From NCBI GenBank assembly GCA_023150475.1, contig JAKLKU010000007.1, positions 1-64,000 of the forward strand: 64,000 nucleotides of DNA, read 5' to 3'. Every line of letters begins with the position of its first letter. Within the stretch, counting starts at the first letter, position 1. The position numbers and the translations under genes are program-made. This document shows positions 17,831 to 26,899 of the stretch, in pieces. Below the pieces are notes generated by a model. It searched no databases. It worked only from the letters and a program-made list of their open reading frames with translations, and had not been told where the DNA came from. Source of the DNA: Planctomycetota bacterium (GTDB taxonomy: Bacteria; Planctomycetota; UBA1135; GCA-002686595).

Positions 17831-18376
17831 TCAGAAGCCGTAGGACACCGCGCCGCTGCCGGGCACGTAGACGTAGCCCGCCGAGTTGTCGGCGTTCGAC
17901 GCGCCGTGCGCGTACGTCGACGACCACGAGTTCCACGCGTCGCCGGTCGGAACCTGCCATGCGCCGGAGTTCGCGTAGCCGAGCGCGTCCAAGTCGAACG
18001 CGCCGGCGCCGTGCCAGGTCTCGACGCCCGCGGCGTATCCCCAAGCGCCCCAGGCTCCCAGGTCGGTGGCCGGTGCGCCGAATTCGTGGCCTCCGCGGAC
18101 CTCGGTGTCGCGCGCGAGCTGCGCGGCGATCCAGGCGAGTTCCTCCGGGCTCCAGCCGGCCGCGGTCACGTCCGCGAGCGCCGCAGCCTGCGCAGCGAAG
18201 CCGCTCGACCGTTCGTTCACCGAGAAATCGGTGACGCCGGCGTGGCGGCCCGCCGCGGAATGCGGTGCTTCGGAGCACGCTTCGAGCATCACGAGCGAGC
18301 CGCCGCCGAGACCGAGTGCCAGGCCGAGGCAGACGCGGAGGAGCGGGGCGGACGTGCGTTGGGCGGTCGGTTTCAT
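17831..18376 (-). CDS. Secreted or lipid-anchored hypothetical protein
   Basis: A 181-residue protein with an N-terminal hydrophobic export segment (VCLGLALGLGGGSLVML) and a possible lipobox (MLEACSE). The mature part has a helical stretch (SPEELAWIAAQLARDTEVRG) and an aromatic, Gly/Ala-rich end (AWGAWGYAAGVETWHG, YVYVPGSGAVSYGF). I do not recognise a family. It is divergent from the propeller gene at 18525 and convergent with the one at 16048. Confidence 0.65.
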   Translation of the reverse strand: MKPTAQRTSAPLLRVCLGLALGLGGGSLVMLEACSEAPHSAAGRHAGVTDFSVNERSSGFAAQAAALADVTAAGWSPEELAWIAAQLARDTEVRGGHEFGAPATDLGAWGAWGYAAGVETWHGAGAFDLDALGYANSGAWQVPTGDAWNSWSSTYAHGASNADNSAGYVYVPGSGAVSYGF

Positions 18377-18524
18377 GGTGTATGTTTCCTTCCACGTCCG
18401 GGAAACCGGGGGCGGTTCCGACGCAACGGCGGAAATCGACCTGAACCGTTAGGCTCGTCCCGAGCGTTCCCTCGGGCGTCGCGGTCGAAGTCGGCCGCTC
18501 CGTCCGCTGCCTCAGGAGTCTCCG

Positions 18525-20261
18525 ATGCGTCTCGCCCTCCGCTCGTCGTGCGTCGCCGCGTGTGCGGCATCCGCGTTCGCCCAGACCTCGCTGGTCACGC
18601 TCTCTTCGAGCGGCGCGCAGACCGACCAGGGCAGCCTCTATCCCGAGCTCTCGCACGACGGCCGGTTCGTCGCGTTCCAGAGCTCGGCGACCAACTTGGT
18701 GCCGAACGACACCAACGGCTCCCCCGACGTGTTCCTCCACGACCGGGTCCTCGGCGAGACGATTCGCGTCAGCGTCGGCACCGGCGGCGGCGAAGGCGAC
18801 CAAGGCGCGCTCGAGCCCGCGATCTCGGCGGACGCGCGTTTCATCGCGTTCTTCTCCTACTCGACGAACCTGGCGCCCGGAGACACCAACGCGGCGCCCG
18901 ACGTGTTCGTCCGCGACGTCGAGCTCGGGCTCACCGAGCTCGTCAGCCGCTCGAGCGCAGGCGTGCTCGGCGACGATGCGAGTCGTTACGCGTCGATTTC
19001 GGGCGACGGCCGCTACGTCGCGTTCGAGAGCAAAGCGACGAACCTGGTCGCCGGCGACACCAACGGGTTCCGCGACATCTTCGTGCACGACCGTCTGCTC
19101 GGCACGACGGTGCGGGCCAGCGTCGATGCGACGGGCCTCGAAGCGAACGGTCAGAGTCTCGACGTCGCGATCGCGCCGACGGGCCGATGGCTCGCGTTCG
19201 AGAGCTCGGCGACGAACTTGGTGACCGGCGACACCAACGGGTTCACCGACATCTTCCTGAAGGACCTGCTGACCGGCGCGATCTCGCGCGTCAGCGTCGA
19301 TTCCGCCGGCTTCGAAGCGAACGGCGAGAGCCTCGATCCTTCGATCGCGAACAACGGCCGCTACGTCGCGTTCTCGAGCTACGCGTCGAACCTCGGCGTC
19401 CAGGACACCAACGGTTTCGCGGACATCTTCCTCCACGACGTCATCGCCGGTTCGACCGTGCGGATGAACATCTCCGGTTCCGGCAAGGAAGGCGACGCGG
19501 ACAGTTTCGATCCGCAGATCAACCCCGACGGCACGCACACCGTCTACTACACGGACGCGTCGAACCTCGATCACTACCTCGCCAACGTCTACATCGTCGA
19601 GACGGTCACCGGCATCAACGAGCGTGTCAGCATCGGCAGCGCCGGACAGGTGACGACTCAGGGCAGCTACTGGCCGGCGCTCTCCGCCGACGCCCGTTGG
19701 GTCGCGTTCGACAGCTTCGATGCGAACTTGGTCTTCGCCGACGCGAACGGGGTCCGCGACGTGTTCGTGCACGATCGGTCGAGCCCGTTCACGCCGTTCT
19801 GCTTCGGCGACGCGGCGAGCTCGGTCGTTTGCCCGTGCGCGAACCACGGCGTGGCGAAACATGGCTGCGAGAACTCCGCGACCACCGGCGGCGCGACGCT
19901 CGAGGCCTTCGGCGATCCGGCGAACGACTCCGTGCGGCTCGTCGCGACGCGCGAGCTCCCGAGTGCGCTCTCGTTCGTCATGCAGGCGCCGGCCGTGCAC
20001 GCGAACCCGAAGCCGTTCGGCGACGGCTTGCTCTGCATCGGCGGCACGCTCAAGCGACTCTACGTGAAGAACGCGACCGGCGGCGCGCTCTCGGTGCCCG
20101 GGGCGAGCGACCCGTCGATCCAGACCCGTTCGGCGGCGCTCGGCGATCCGTTGACGCCCGGCGTCACGCGCTACTACCAGATCTACTACCGCGATCCGGC
20201 GGCGACGCACTGCACGGCGGGCACGTTCAACCTGACCAACGCCGTCGCGATCACTTGGTGA
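18525..20261 (+). CDS. Secreted PD40/TolB-like propeller protein with type B C-terminal domain
   Basis: A 578-residue protein with a short signal peptide (ending SAFAQT, about residue 20). Blades of the form 'SxDGRYVAFESxATNLVxGDTNGFxDIFxHD' repeat to about residue 415. The C-terminal domain of about 155 residues begins CFGDAASSVVCPCANHG and includes GGATLEAFGD, FGDGLLCIGG, TRYYQIYYRD and a final NLTNAVAITW. The FG-GAP protein at 56662 ends in the same kind of domain, which differs from type A. The protein is probably extracellular or surface bound. Confidence 0.85.
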   Translation: MRLALRSSCVAACAASAFAQTSLVTLSSSGAQTDQGSLYPELSHDGRFVAFQSSATNLVPNDTNGSPDVFLHDRVLGETIRVSVGTGGGEGDQGALEPAISADARFIAFFSYSTNLAPGDTNAAPDVFVRDVELGLTELVSRSSAGVLGDDASRYASISGDGRYVAFESKATNLVAGDTNGFRDIFVHDRLLGTTVRASVDATGLEANGQSLDVAIAPTGRWLAFESSATNLVTGDTNGFTDIFLKDLLTGAISRVSVDSAGFEANGESLDPSIANNGRYVAFSSYASNLGVQDTNGFADIFLHDVIAGSTVRMNISGSGKEGDADSFDPQINPDGTHTVYYTDASNLDHYLANVYIVETVTGINERVSIGSAGQVTTQGSYWPALSADARWVAFDSFDANLVFADANGVRDVFVHDRSSPFTPFCFGDAASSVVCPCANHGVAKHGCENSATTGGATLEAFGDPANDSVRLVATRELPSALSFVMQAPAVHANPKPFGDGLLCIGGTLKRLYVKNATGGALSVPGASDPSIQTRSAALGDPLTPGVTRYYQIYYRDPAATHCTAGTFNLTNAVAITW

Positions 20262-20319
20262 CGACGTCGCGGCGCTCGCGCCGCGGCGAGCTGACGAACA
20301 CGCACGGAGCGCGGGACCG

Positions 20320-20387
20320 AAAACGAAAGACCGCGCCCAGGGAGCGCGGTCCGCAAAACAAAGGACCGCGCTCAGGGAGCGCGGTCC
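20320..20387 (-). terminator. Tandem duplicated rho-independent terminators
   Basis: Two near-identical hairpins, GGACCGCGCT/AGCGCGGTCC (20363-20387) and GACCGCGC/GCGCGGTC (20329-20351), are each followed on the minus strand by a T-rich tract (20355-20362 and 20320-20328). The unit of about 35 bases is directly repeated. They sit just after the DUF3332-like gene and can also insulate the convergent propeller gene. Confidence 0.8.
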
Positions 20388-20412
20388 GGGTCTTCACGCT
20401 GCAGCGCGCGAA

Positions 20413-20649
20413 CTACTTGCCTTCGCCTTTCCAGAACTCGATCGAGTTGAAGACGATGATGTCGGCGAGGTAGCAGACGCCGTAGACCGGGATGATGTTG
20501 AGGCCGAGGAAGATCGCCTCGTTGCCCCACTTGCTGTTGGTCACCTTCCCGTTCCAGTCGTGCAGCTTGTTCCAGGTGTTGTTCGGGCCGTAGCAGGCAC
20601 CGCAGACGAGGGCGGCCGCGATCGCCAGGCCGGAGAGCTTCTTCTTCAT
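20413..20649 (-). CDS. DUF3332-like small lipoprotein
   Basis: A 78-residue protein. The signal peptide ends in the lipobox VCGAC (Cys at about residue 19). The mature part matches the DUF3332 pattern: a conserved Trp-Asn stretch (HDWNGKV), then NEAIFLGLNIIPVYGVCYLADIIVFNSIEFW. It probably sits in the envelope with one hydrophobic segment. The start is the ATG at 20649; the longer frame upstream is not export-signal-like. Tandem terminators follow. Confidence 0.8.
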   Translation of the reverse strand: MKKKLSGLAIAAALVCGACYGPNNTWNKLHDWNGKVTNSKWGNEAIFLGLNIIPVYGVCYLADIIVFNSIEFWKGEGK

Positions 20650-20970
20650 GGTCGTTGCTTTGGAATGCGTCTTGGTTGGGTCGCGGGAAACGTCCCGTCG
20701 ACGTGACCCGTAGGTGTAGCGATTCGCCCGACCGACTTCCACGGGCCGGATGGCCTTCCAGAGCGTCCAGAGTCGATTCTCACGGGCGTTAGTGGGGCTC
20801 GCGCGGTCCGCGTGGTGCCCTCACCCGCAATCGGACGGAGCCGATTCTTCGCGCGACGTTGAACCCCGATCGCGGACCACGGCATTCGTGACTCGGGTCG
20901 CCGCGCGTCTTCCGTCCGCCCTTCGGCGGCTGGACGGCGTGCGCATCACGCGCTCTGGGAGCTCGCATCC
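20650..20970. other. Divergent intergenic region
   Basis: 321 bases between the divergent DUF3332-like and VCBS propeller genes, so it should hold both promoters. I see no convincing -35/-10 pair, operator dyad or RNA gene. Confidence 0.4.
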
Positions 20971-23139
20971 ATGCCGTTCCACGCATTCGTCCGGCGTTCG
21001 CAGGTGCTCGTGTTCGTCGTCGGGACGTGCGCCGTCGCTCGAGCGCAGACGTACCAAGTCGATGCGACGCGCATCCCGCAAGGCGCGCCGTCCAACAGCT
21101 CGTTCTCGGAACACGTCGCGTTCGCCGACGTCGACCAGGACGGTGACTTCGACGCTGCGTTCGCGAACGGCGGCGATTGCTGCAACCAGCAGAACCGGTT
21201 GTGGGTGAATCAAGGCCTCGCCCAAGGCGGTTCGATCGGCTTCTTCGCCGACGCGACGACGACGCGTTTCCCGAACGTCCTGGACGACAGTCGCGACATC
21301 GAGTTCGTCGACGTCGACAACGATTGGGACGCGGACCTCTTCATCTCCAACACGTCGCAGGTGTCCAACCAATCGAATCGTTGGTGGATCAACGTCGGCG
21401 GCGCGCAAGGCGGGAGCACCGGCTTCTACCAGGACCAGACCGCGACGCGGTGGGTCAACGTCGGCGTCAACGACGGCGTGACGACGTTCTCGTCGGTGGC
21501 GCCGAGCGTCGCGCTCGCGAGCGGCGGCTTCATCGATTGGTCGTGCGACTCGAGCTTCGCGGACCTCGACGACGACGGCGACCTCGATCTCGTGCAGTCG
21601 ACGTACGGTCTGCTCTCCGCCGGCAACACGCCGGCGCGCATCTTCCTGAACGACGGCTCGGGTTTCTTCGAAGAGTTCAACCCGAGCGGTTTCCAGCTCA
21701 CCGGCAGCGCGATGGCGGACGGCGCGCCCGGTCTTTGGTGCGAAGGCCTGCAGCAGCAGGACACGACCGACACGACCGGCCAGTTCTGCGACGTCAACGA
21801 GTTCTCGGTCTCGATCGACCTCGGCGACTTCGACGGCGACCTCGACGTCGACATCCTCCACGGCAACAAGTACGACACGCCGCGCACGTACCACAACCGC
21901 TTCGTCGAACGAGGTGGCGTGCTCGGCTTCCGCGACGTCAGTCACGCTGTGATGCCGCCGAATTGGGCGCCGGGTGTCGGCAGCTACGAGCAGGAGCTCG
22001 GCGACTTCGACGACGACGGCGACCTCGACCTCTACGGCGTCAACTGGGCCGACCTCTGCGACAGCACGTTCCGGAACGACGGCGCGGGCGTGTTCTCGGC
22101 GCCGACGACGATTCCGACGTCGTGCGGCCGCGACAACGAAGTCGATTTCGTCGACTGGGACAACGACGGCGACCTCGACGTGGTGCTCGCCAACGACACG
22201 GGCCAGGAGCGCGCCTACCAGAACCCCGGCGCCGCGGGCAACTTCGTCTACCAGCCGTCGAGCGGCGTGTTGCCGGCCGACGCGACGAGCTCGCTCGGCG
22301 TCGACGCGTGTGACGTCGACCACGACGGCGATTGGGACCTGCTCGTCGCCAACGACTTCGGGGTCGGCAACACGTTCCTCTTGAACACGACGCAAGCGCC
22401 CGACGCGACGGCGCCGCGCCTCGCGCGGCTCGCGCAAGCTCCCGATCGAGCGCCGAGCGCCGCGCCCACGATCGTGCGCGTCCAGGTCTACGACAACGCG
22501 CCGTGGTACGCCGTCGAGAGCTACGTCGTCGAGCTCGAGTACCAAGTCGACGGCGGCGCGTTCACCGCCGTGCCGATGCGCTTCGCCGGCGGGCAGATCT
22601 TCCGCGGCGAGCTCCCCGGTGCCCTCGTCGGCACGATCGGCTACCGCGCGAAGGCGGTCGATCGCGCGGGCAACGTCGGCAGCACCAACGTGTCGACGTA
22701 CGTCGCGACGGCGCCGTGCTCCGGCTCGCTCACGACGTACTGCACGGCGAAGACGTCGAGCGTCGGTTGCCTGCCGACGATCGGTTGGACCGGCACGCCG
22801 AGCGCCAGCGCCGGTTCTGGCTTCACGATCACGTGCACGAACGTGCGCGAACAGAAGAGCGGCATCCTCTTCTACGGGGCTCAACCGCTCGGCGCGACGT
22901 TCCAGGGCGGACACCTGTGCGTCAAGCCGCCGACGAAGCGCACGCCGCCGCAGGATTCGGTCGGCTCGGCGCCGTGCAACGCGACGTACGCGTTCGACTT
23001 CAACGCGTTCGTCGCGGGCGGCACCGACCCGAACCTCGTGCAAGGCGCGCAGCTCTACGTGCAGTGGTGGATGCGCGACCCGCAGAGCCCGAGCACGACC
23101 GGCCTGTCGAACGGACTCGCGTTCGTCCTCTGCCCCTAG
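20971..23139 (+). CDS. Secreted VCBS/FG-GAP protein with type A C-terminal domain
   Basis: A 722-residue protein with a signal peptide ending near residue 26 (AVARAQT). Asp-rich VCBS repeats bear calcium-loop signatures: DVDQDGDFDAAF, DVDNDWDADLF, DLDDDGDLDLVQ, DFDGDLDVDIL, DFDDDGDLDLYG, DWDNDGDLDVVL and DVDHDGDWDLLV (residues about 50-460). A fibronectin-like beta segment (about 490-585) precedes the type A domain (YCTAKTSSVGC, TFQGGHLC, FDFNAFV, QWWMRD). It is probably a surface adhesin-like or scaffold protein. Confidence 0.85.
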   Translation: MPFHAFVRRSQVLVFVVGTCAVARAQTYQVDATRIPQGAPSNSSFSEHVAFADVDQDGDFDAAFANGGDCCNQQNRLWVNQGLAQGGSIGFFADATTTRFPNVLDDSRDIEFVDVDNDWDADLFISNTSQVSNQSNRWWINVGGAQGGSTGFYQDQTATRWVNVGVNDGVTTFSSVAPSVALASGGFIDWSCDSSFADLDDDGDLDLVQSTYGLLSAGNTPARIFLNDGSGFFEEFNPSGFQLTGSAMADGAPGLWCEGLQQQDTTDTTGQFCDVNEFSVSIDLGDFDGDLDVDILHGNKYDTPRTYHNRFVERGGVLGFRDVSHAVMPPNWAPGVGSYEQELGDFDDDGDLDLYGVNWADLCDSTFRNDGAGVFSAPTTIPTSCGRDNEVDFVDWDNDGDLDVVLANDTGQERAYQNPGAAGNFVYQPSSGVLPADATSSLGVDACDVDHDGDWDLLVANDFGVGNTFLLNTTQAPDATAPRLARLAQAPDRAPSAAPTIVRVQVYDNAPWYAVESYVVELEYQVDGGAFTAVPMRFAGGQIFRGELPGALVGTIGYRAKAVDRAGNVGSTNVSTYVATAPCSGSLTTYCTAKTSSVGCLPTIGWTGTPSASAGSGFTITCTNVREQKSGILFYGAQPLGATFQGGHLCVKPPTKRTPPQDSVGSAPCNATYAFDFNAFVAGGTDPNLVQGAQLYVQWWMRDPQSPSTTGLSNGLAFVLCP

Positions 23140-23215
23140 CGACGGAGGTGCGTTCCTCGCGCGTCGCCGAGCCCGAGGCACGGGGGCTCGGCGCGCGTGA
23201 CCGAGTCGCGGCCCG

Positions 23216-24568
23216 CTACTTGAGCAGGCCCGCCTCGCGCAGGATGCGTTCCTTCTCGTCGGCGAGCTTGTGCAGCGCCTCCAGCGTGTCCATCTGGCCG
23301 TCCACCGCCTGACCGACGTACTTCTGCGTCACGTTCATCAGCTCGTTGAAGCAGGGCACGTTCCAGAAGTCGCGCATCGTGTCGATCGAATCGGCGAACG
23401 GCGCGTTGTAGGGCGTCTTCGCGCGGAACTCAGGGCTCGCGAGGATCGCGGTGTTCGCCGTGAAGCCCGCGGGCTTGGTGATCCACTTCTCTTGCGTCTC
23501 GCGCTTCAGGAACCACGCGATGAAGTCCTTGGCGAGCTGCTGCTGTTCGGCCGGGATGCGCGTCGAGATCGACAAGCCTTGGCCGCCGAGGCTCGCGATG
23601 CGTTTGCCGTCTTGCGCGGGCACGGTCGCGAACCCGACCTTGTCCCCGAACTTCGCTTGGATGCCGGGGAAGAACGCGAAGTAGTTGAGCATCATCGCGG
23701 TCGAGCCGTTGGCGAACGCCTCGAGCGCTTCACCGTAGTCGAGGTTCTCCGACTTCTTCGGTCCGAGCGCGATCAGCTTCTTGAAGCGCTCGATCGCCGC
23801 GACGGTGCCCGGCGTGTCGAGGAAGCCCTTGACGCGGTACGAGCCTTCCTCGTGCCACATCCCGCCGTGCGACCACAACAGGTTTTGCAAGCCCATCGTC
23901 AGCGCGTCGTACGCGCGGCCGGTGGTCATCACGCAGCCGTAGCGCTTCTCGTCGGGACGGAAGAAGAACTGCGCGACCTGCTCGAATTCGTCGAACGTCG
24001 TCGGCACGGTGAGCTCGCGCCCGAACTTCGCCTTGAAGGCATCCTTCTCCTTCGGATCCTCGAACCAGTCCTTGCGATAGCAGAGCCCGACGGCGTCGGT
24101 CTCGCACGGCGCGGCGAACCACTTGCCGCTGTTCTCCGGGTACTCGCAGAGGTACTTCGCGGCGCGGCCGTGGATCGACTTCAGGTCGACGACGGTCGGC
24201 AGCCAATCGGTGAGCTCGAGATAACAACCGCTCGTCGCGCCGCGGCCGATCCATTGGCTGTCGCCGATCACGATGTCGAACGCGGTGCGCGAGTTGCCGA
24301 ACTCGAGGAAGACCTTGTCCTGGTAGCTCGAGAGCGGGATCTGCTGGACTTCGACTTTGACGCCGGTCGCCGCTTCGTACTCCTTGCCGAGCTCTTGGAG
24401 TCCCGTCGCGGGATCCCATTGGAACCACCAGACCTTGAGCGACTTCGCGGCCGGCGAGGAGCCGGTGACGATCACTTCGCTGCTTTCCTTTCCGCACGCG
24501 ACGAGCGCGAGCGCGGCGAGGAACGCGAGCGACTTCGAGAGCCAGGACGTGACGGCGGGGGACTTCAT
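23216..24568 (-). CDS. Carbohydrate ABC transporter substrate-binding lipoprotein
   Basis: A 450-residue extracellular solute-binding protein (family 1). The lipoprotein signal ends in ALVACGK (Cys at about residue 25). LKVWWFQWDPATGLQELGKEYEAATGVKVEV is the usual first strand-helix of sugar-binding proteins, and later parts (VPTTFDEFEQVAQFF, LAKDFIAWFLKRETQEKW) fit the family. It is the third gene of a minus-strand operon, 15 bases after the PEP-hydrolase-like gene. The permeases and ATPases for it lie farther downstream on the same strand. The substrate is unknown, probably a sugar or sugar derivative. Confidence 0.92.
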   Translation of the reverse strand: MKSPAVTSWLSKSLAFLAALALVACGKESSEVIVTGSSPAAKSLKVWWFQWDPATGLQELGKEYEAATGVKVEVQQIPLSSYQDKVFLEFGNSRTAFDIVIGDSQWIGRGATSGCYLELTDWLPTVVDLKSIHGRAAKYLCEYPENSGKWFAAPCETDAVGLCYRKDWFEDPKEKDAFKAKFGRELTVPTTFDEFEQVAQFFFRPDEKRYGCVMTTGRAYDALTMGLQNLLWSHGGMWHEEGSYRVKGFLDTPGTVAAIERFKKLIALGPKKSENLDYGEALEAFANGSTAMMLNYFAFFPGIQAKFGDKVGFATVPAQDGKRIASLGGQGLSISTRIPAEQQQLAKDFIAWFLKRETQEKWITKPAGFTANTAILASPEFRAKTPYNAPFADSIDTMRDFWNVPCFNELMNVTQKYVGQAVDGQMDTLEALHKLADEKERILREAGLLK

Positions 24569-24583
24569 CGCGGGGACCCTTTC

Positions 24584-25444
24584 CTACTTCTTCGACTTCA
24601 GGGGACGGCGACGGATCGCCTTGAACTCCTCGGTCTGCGCGAGGATCGCGCGTTCGGTCGGCAAGCGCTCCATCGAGCTCGCGCCGTAGAAACCGTCGAC
24701 GCCGGTGCAGCGATCCATGATGTACTGCGCGTCCTCGGGCTCGGCGATCGGACCGCCGTGGCAGAGCACGAGCACGTCCTTCCGCGCCTTCTTCGCGACG
24801 GCGACCATGCGCTCGATCTTCTTCACCGAATCGTCGAGCGTGAACACCGTGTGCGCGCCGATCGAGCCGCCGATCGTCGTGCCCATGTGCGCGACGACGA
24901 TGTCGGCGCCGGCTTCGGTCATCCAACGCGTCTCTTCCTCGGTGAAGACGTACGGCGTCGTCAGGAGGTCCATCTCACGCGCGAGGCGCACGACCTCGAC
25001 TTCTTGGCGGTACGAGATCCCGGTCTCCTCGAGGTTCAAGCGCACGTTGCCGTCGAAGAGCCCGACGGTCGGGAAGTTCTGGATGCCCGCGAAGCCGAGC
25101 TCGCGGAGCTCGCGCAGGAAGAGCTTCGGGATCATGAACGGATCGGTGCCGCAGACGCCGGCGAGCACGGGCGTGTGCTTGACGACCGGCAACACCTCGA
25201 ACGCCATCTCCTTGACGATCTGGTTCGCGTTGCCGTAAGGCATCAGGCCGGACATCGAGCCGCGGCCCGCCATGCGATAGCGGCCCGAGTTGTAGATGAC
25301 GATCAGGTCGATGCCGCCCTTTTCCTCCCACTTGGCGGAGATGCCGGTGCCGGCGCCGCCGCCGATGATGGGCTCGCCGCGCTTCACTTGCGCGCGCAGT
25401 CGTTTCAGGATGCCGGTGCGGGAGTTGTCGATCTTCGTGGTCAT
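24584..25444 (-). CDS. Phosphoenolpyruvate hydrolase-family TIM-barrel protein (Tm-1 C-terminal-like)
   Basis: A 286-residue TIM-barrel protein of the PEP-hydrolase/PEP-mutase-like family (PF09370). It contains [62 protein letters not shown] and [18 protein letters not shown]. Its ATG overlaps the stop of the UPF0261 gene (ATGA), so both are made together. In plants the two families occur as the two halves of one protein (Tm-1). The biochemical role is unsettled; next to a sugar importer it suggests a step in catabolism of the imported compound. Confidence 0.88.
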   Translation of the reverse strand: MTTKIDNSRTGILKRLRAQVKRGEPIIGGGAGTGISAKWEEKGGIDLIVIYNSGRYRMAGRGSMSGLMPYGNANQIVKEMAFEVLPVVKHTPVLAGVCGTDPFMIPKLFLRELRELGFAGIQNFPTVGLFDGNVRLNLEETGISYRQEVEVVRLAREMDLLTTPYVFTEEETRWMTEAGADIVVAHMGTTIGGSIGAHTVFTLDDSVKKIERMVAVAKKARKDVLVLCHGGPIAEPEDAQYIMDRCTGVDGFYGASSMERLPTERAILAQTEEFKAIRRRPLKSKK

Positions 25445-26712
25445 CGGTGGGTCGTTTTCGGTGCGGTGGCGGCGAGCAGCGAGAGCAGCGCGTTCGCGAG
25501 TGCGTCGGCGAACGCCGGATCGTTGATGTGCATGTCGAGTTCTTCGACGCGTGTTTGGCCGGCGTGCGCGTGGATCGCGTCGAAGAGCGCTCGGCGCGCC
25601 GTCGGATCGTCGAACGACTGGCCTTCGCGGTCGATCGCGGAGACGCCGCGCCGCGGCAGGACGATGCGCGCCGGGCCACGCGAACGCGCGACTTTCTGGG
25701 CGAGCTCGCGGCCGAGCGCCGCGTTCTCCTCCGCCGTCGTGCGCATCAGCGTCACGTTGGCGTTGTGCACGTGGAACTTGCGTTGCGCGAACTTCGCCGG
25801 GACCGTCTCGCGCGCCCAGAAGTTGACCATGTCGAGCGCGCCGACCGACACGACCTGTGGCACGCCGAGCTCGGCGGCGGCGGTCAAGCGCGTCGGGCCG
25901 GCCGAGAGCACGCCGCCGACGAGTTCGTCCGCGAGCTCGGTCGTCGTCACGTCGAGCACGCCGGCGATCACGCGCTCGCGAACCAGTGATTCGAGCGTCT
26001 GGCCGCCGCTGCCGGTCGCGTGGAAGACGAGCACTTCGTAACCGGCGGCTTCGAGCACGGAGCGCGCGCGTTCGACGCACGGCGTGGTCACGCCGAACAT
26101 CGACGCGGCGATCAGCGGCTTGTCGGCGCTCGCCGCACCGGCTGCGCCTGGCGCACCGGCTGCGCCCGCGCCACTTGGCGCAGTGGCGCTTCCGCGCGCC
26201 ATGCCCGCCATCGCCTGCGCGGCGCGCGTGAAGACTTGCCGGCTGATGCGGTTGACGCCGGAGACGTCGACGATCGAGTTCAGCATCAGGATGTCCTTCG
26301 AGCCGACGAACGCGCGCACGTCTCCGGACGCCAGCGTCGACACCATCAGCTTCGGCACGCCGATCGGCAGCGCGCGCATCGCGGCCGTGCCGATCGTCGT
26401 GCCTGCGCCGCCGCCGATGCCGAGCACGCCGTCGACCTCGCCGCGGGCGTGCGCCGCGGCGACGAGCGCCGTCGCTCCGCGCGCCGCCGTGTTGACGGCT
26501 TCGCCGCGATCGTTGCGTCGTTGGAGCTCGGCGAGCGTCGTGCCGGCGGCTTCGAGCACGCGCTCGCGCGGCACGTCTGCCTTCGCGAGCGGAACCCCGA
26601 GGCAACTCGTGTCGACCAACACGACGGCGACGCCGAGTTCGCGCAGCGCGTCGCACACGAAACGCGCTTCGACGCCTTTGGTGTCGAGCGTGGCGAGGAC
26701 GTAGACGGCCAT
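25441..26712 (-). CDS. Tm-1-like ATP-binding domain protein (UPF0261)
   Basis: A 423-residue UPF0261 protein. It opens with [24 protein letters not shown], the family's first strand-helix. [19 protein letters not shown] is the nucleotide-binding loop, and [19 protein letters not shown] and [16 protein letters not shown] are also conserved. Residues about 175-200 are an Ala/Gly/Pro linker encoded by a locally repeated GC-rich tract. It heads an operon with the PEP-hydrolase-like gene and the sugar-binding protein. The start is the ATG at 26712, with GAGAAAG just upstream and TACGAT farther upstream. Confidence 0.88.
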   Translation of the reverse strand: MAVYVLATLDTKGVEARFVCDALRELGVAVVLVDTSCLGVPLAKADVPRERVLEAAGTTLAELQRRNDRGEAVNTAARGATALVAAAHARGEVDGVLGIGGGAGTTIGTAAMRALPIGVPKLMVSTLASGDVRAFVGSKDILMLNSIVDVSGVNRISRQVFTRAAQAMAGMARGSATAPSGAGAAGAPGAAGAASADKPLIAASMFGVTTPCVERARSVLEAAGYEVLVFHATGSGGQTLESLVRERVIAGVLDVTTTELADELVGGVLSAGPTRLTAAAELGVPQVVSVGALDMVNFWARETVPAKFAQRKFHVHNANVTLMRTTAEENAALGRELAQKVARSRGPARIVLPRRGVSAIDREGQSFDDPTARRALFDAIHAHAGQTRVEELDMHINDPAFADALANALLSLLAATAPKTTHR

Positions 26713-26796
26713 GGGCTTTCTCGAAGACGCGCGATCGTAGCTTCGTCGACCGGGCGCGCACGCACTTCGTCGCAGACGAGCTCTCGCGAGCCGTGC

Positions 26797-26802
26797 TAAC
26801 CT
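26797..26802 (+). promoter_or_regulatory. TAACCT -10-like element
   Basis: TAACCT lies eight bases before the ATG at 26811, in the same context as other TANNNT start-proximal elements here. It may drive the aminotransferase/radical SAM cluster. Confidence 0.3.
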
Positions 26803-26819
26803 CGCGCCGGATGAAGCGG

Positions 26820-26899
26820 GTGAACCGTGCGAACGGGATTGACCGTGTGAACGGGGTTGCGGTGTGAACCAGGCGAACGGAGTGGACCGCGTGGACCGT
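26820..26899 (+). repeat. 18-bp imperfect tandem repeat across the aminotransferase start
   Basis: Units GTGAACCGTGCGAACGGG (26820), ATTGACCGTGTGAACGGG (26838), GTGAACCAGGCGAACGGA (26864) and GTGGACCGCGTGGACCGT (26882) encode V/I-N/D-R/Q-A/V-N/D-G/R. An 8-base partial unit at 26856-26863 shifts the frame. An 18-codon ORF from ATG 26811 reads the first units and its TGA overlaps the GTG at 26864. Confidence 0.8.

Noticed and set aside
17388..20210. A 940-codon minus-strand open frame
   Set aside because: It is the shadow of two plus-strand propeller genes and its repeats only reflect theirs; the one real gene within it (17831-18376) is in its own frame.
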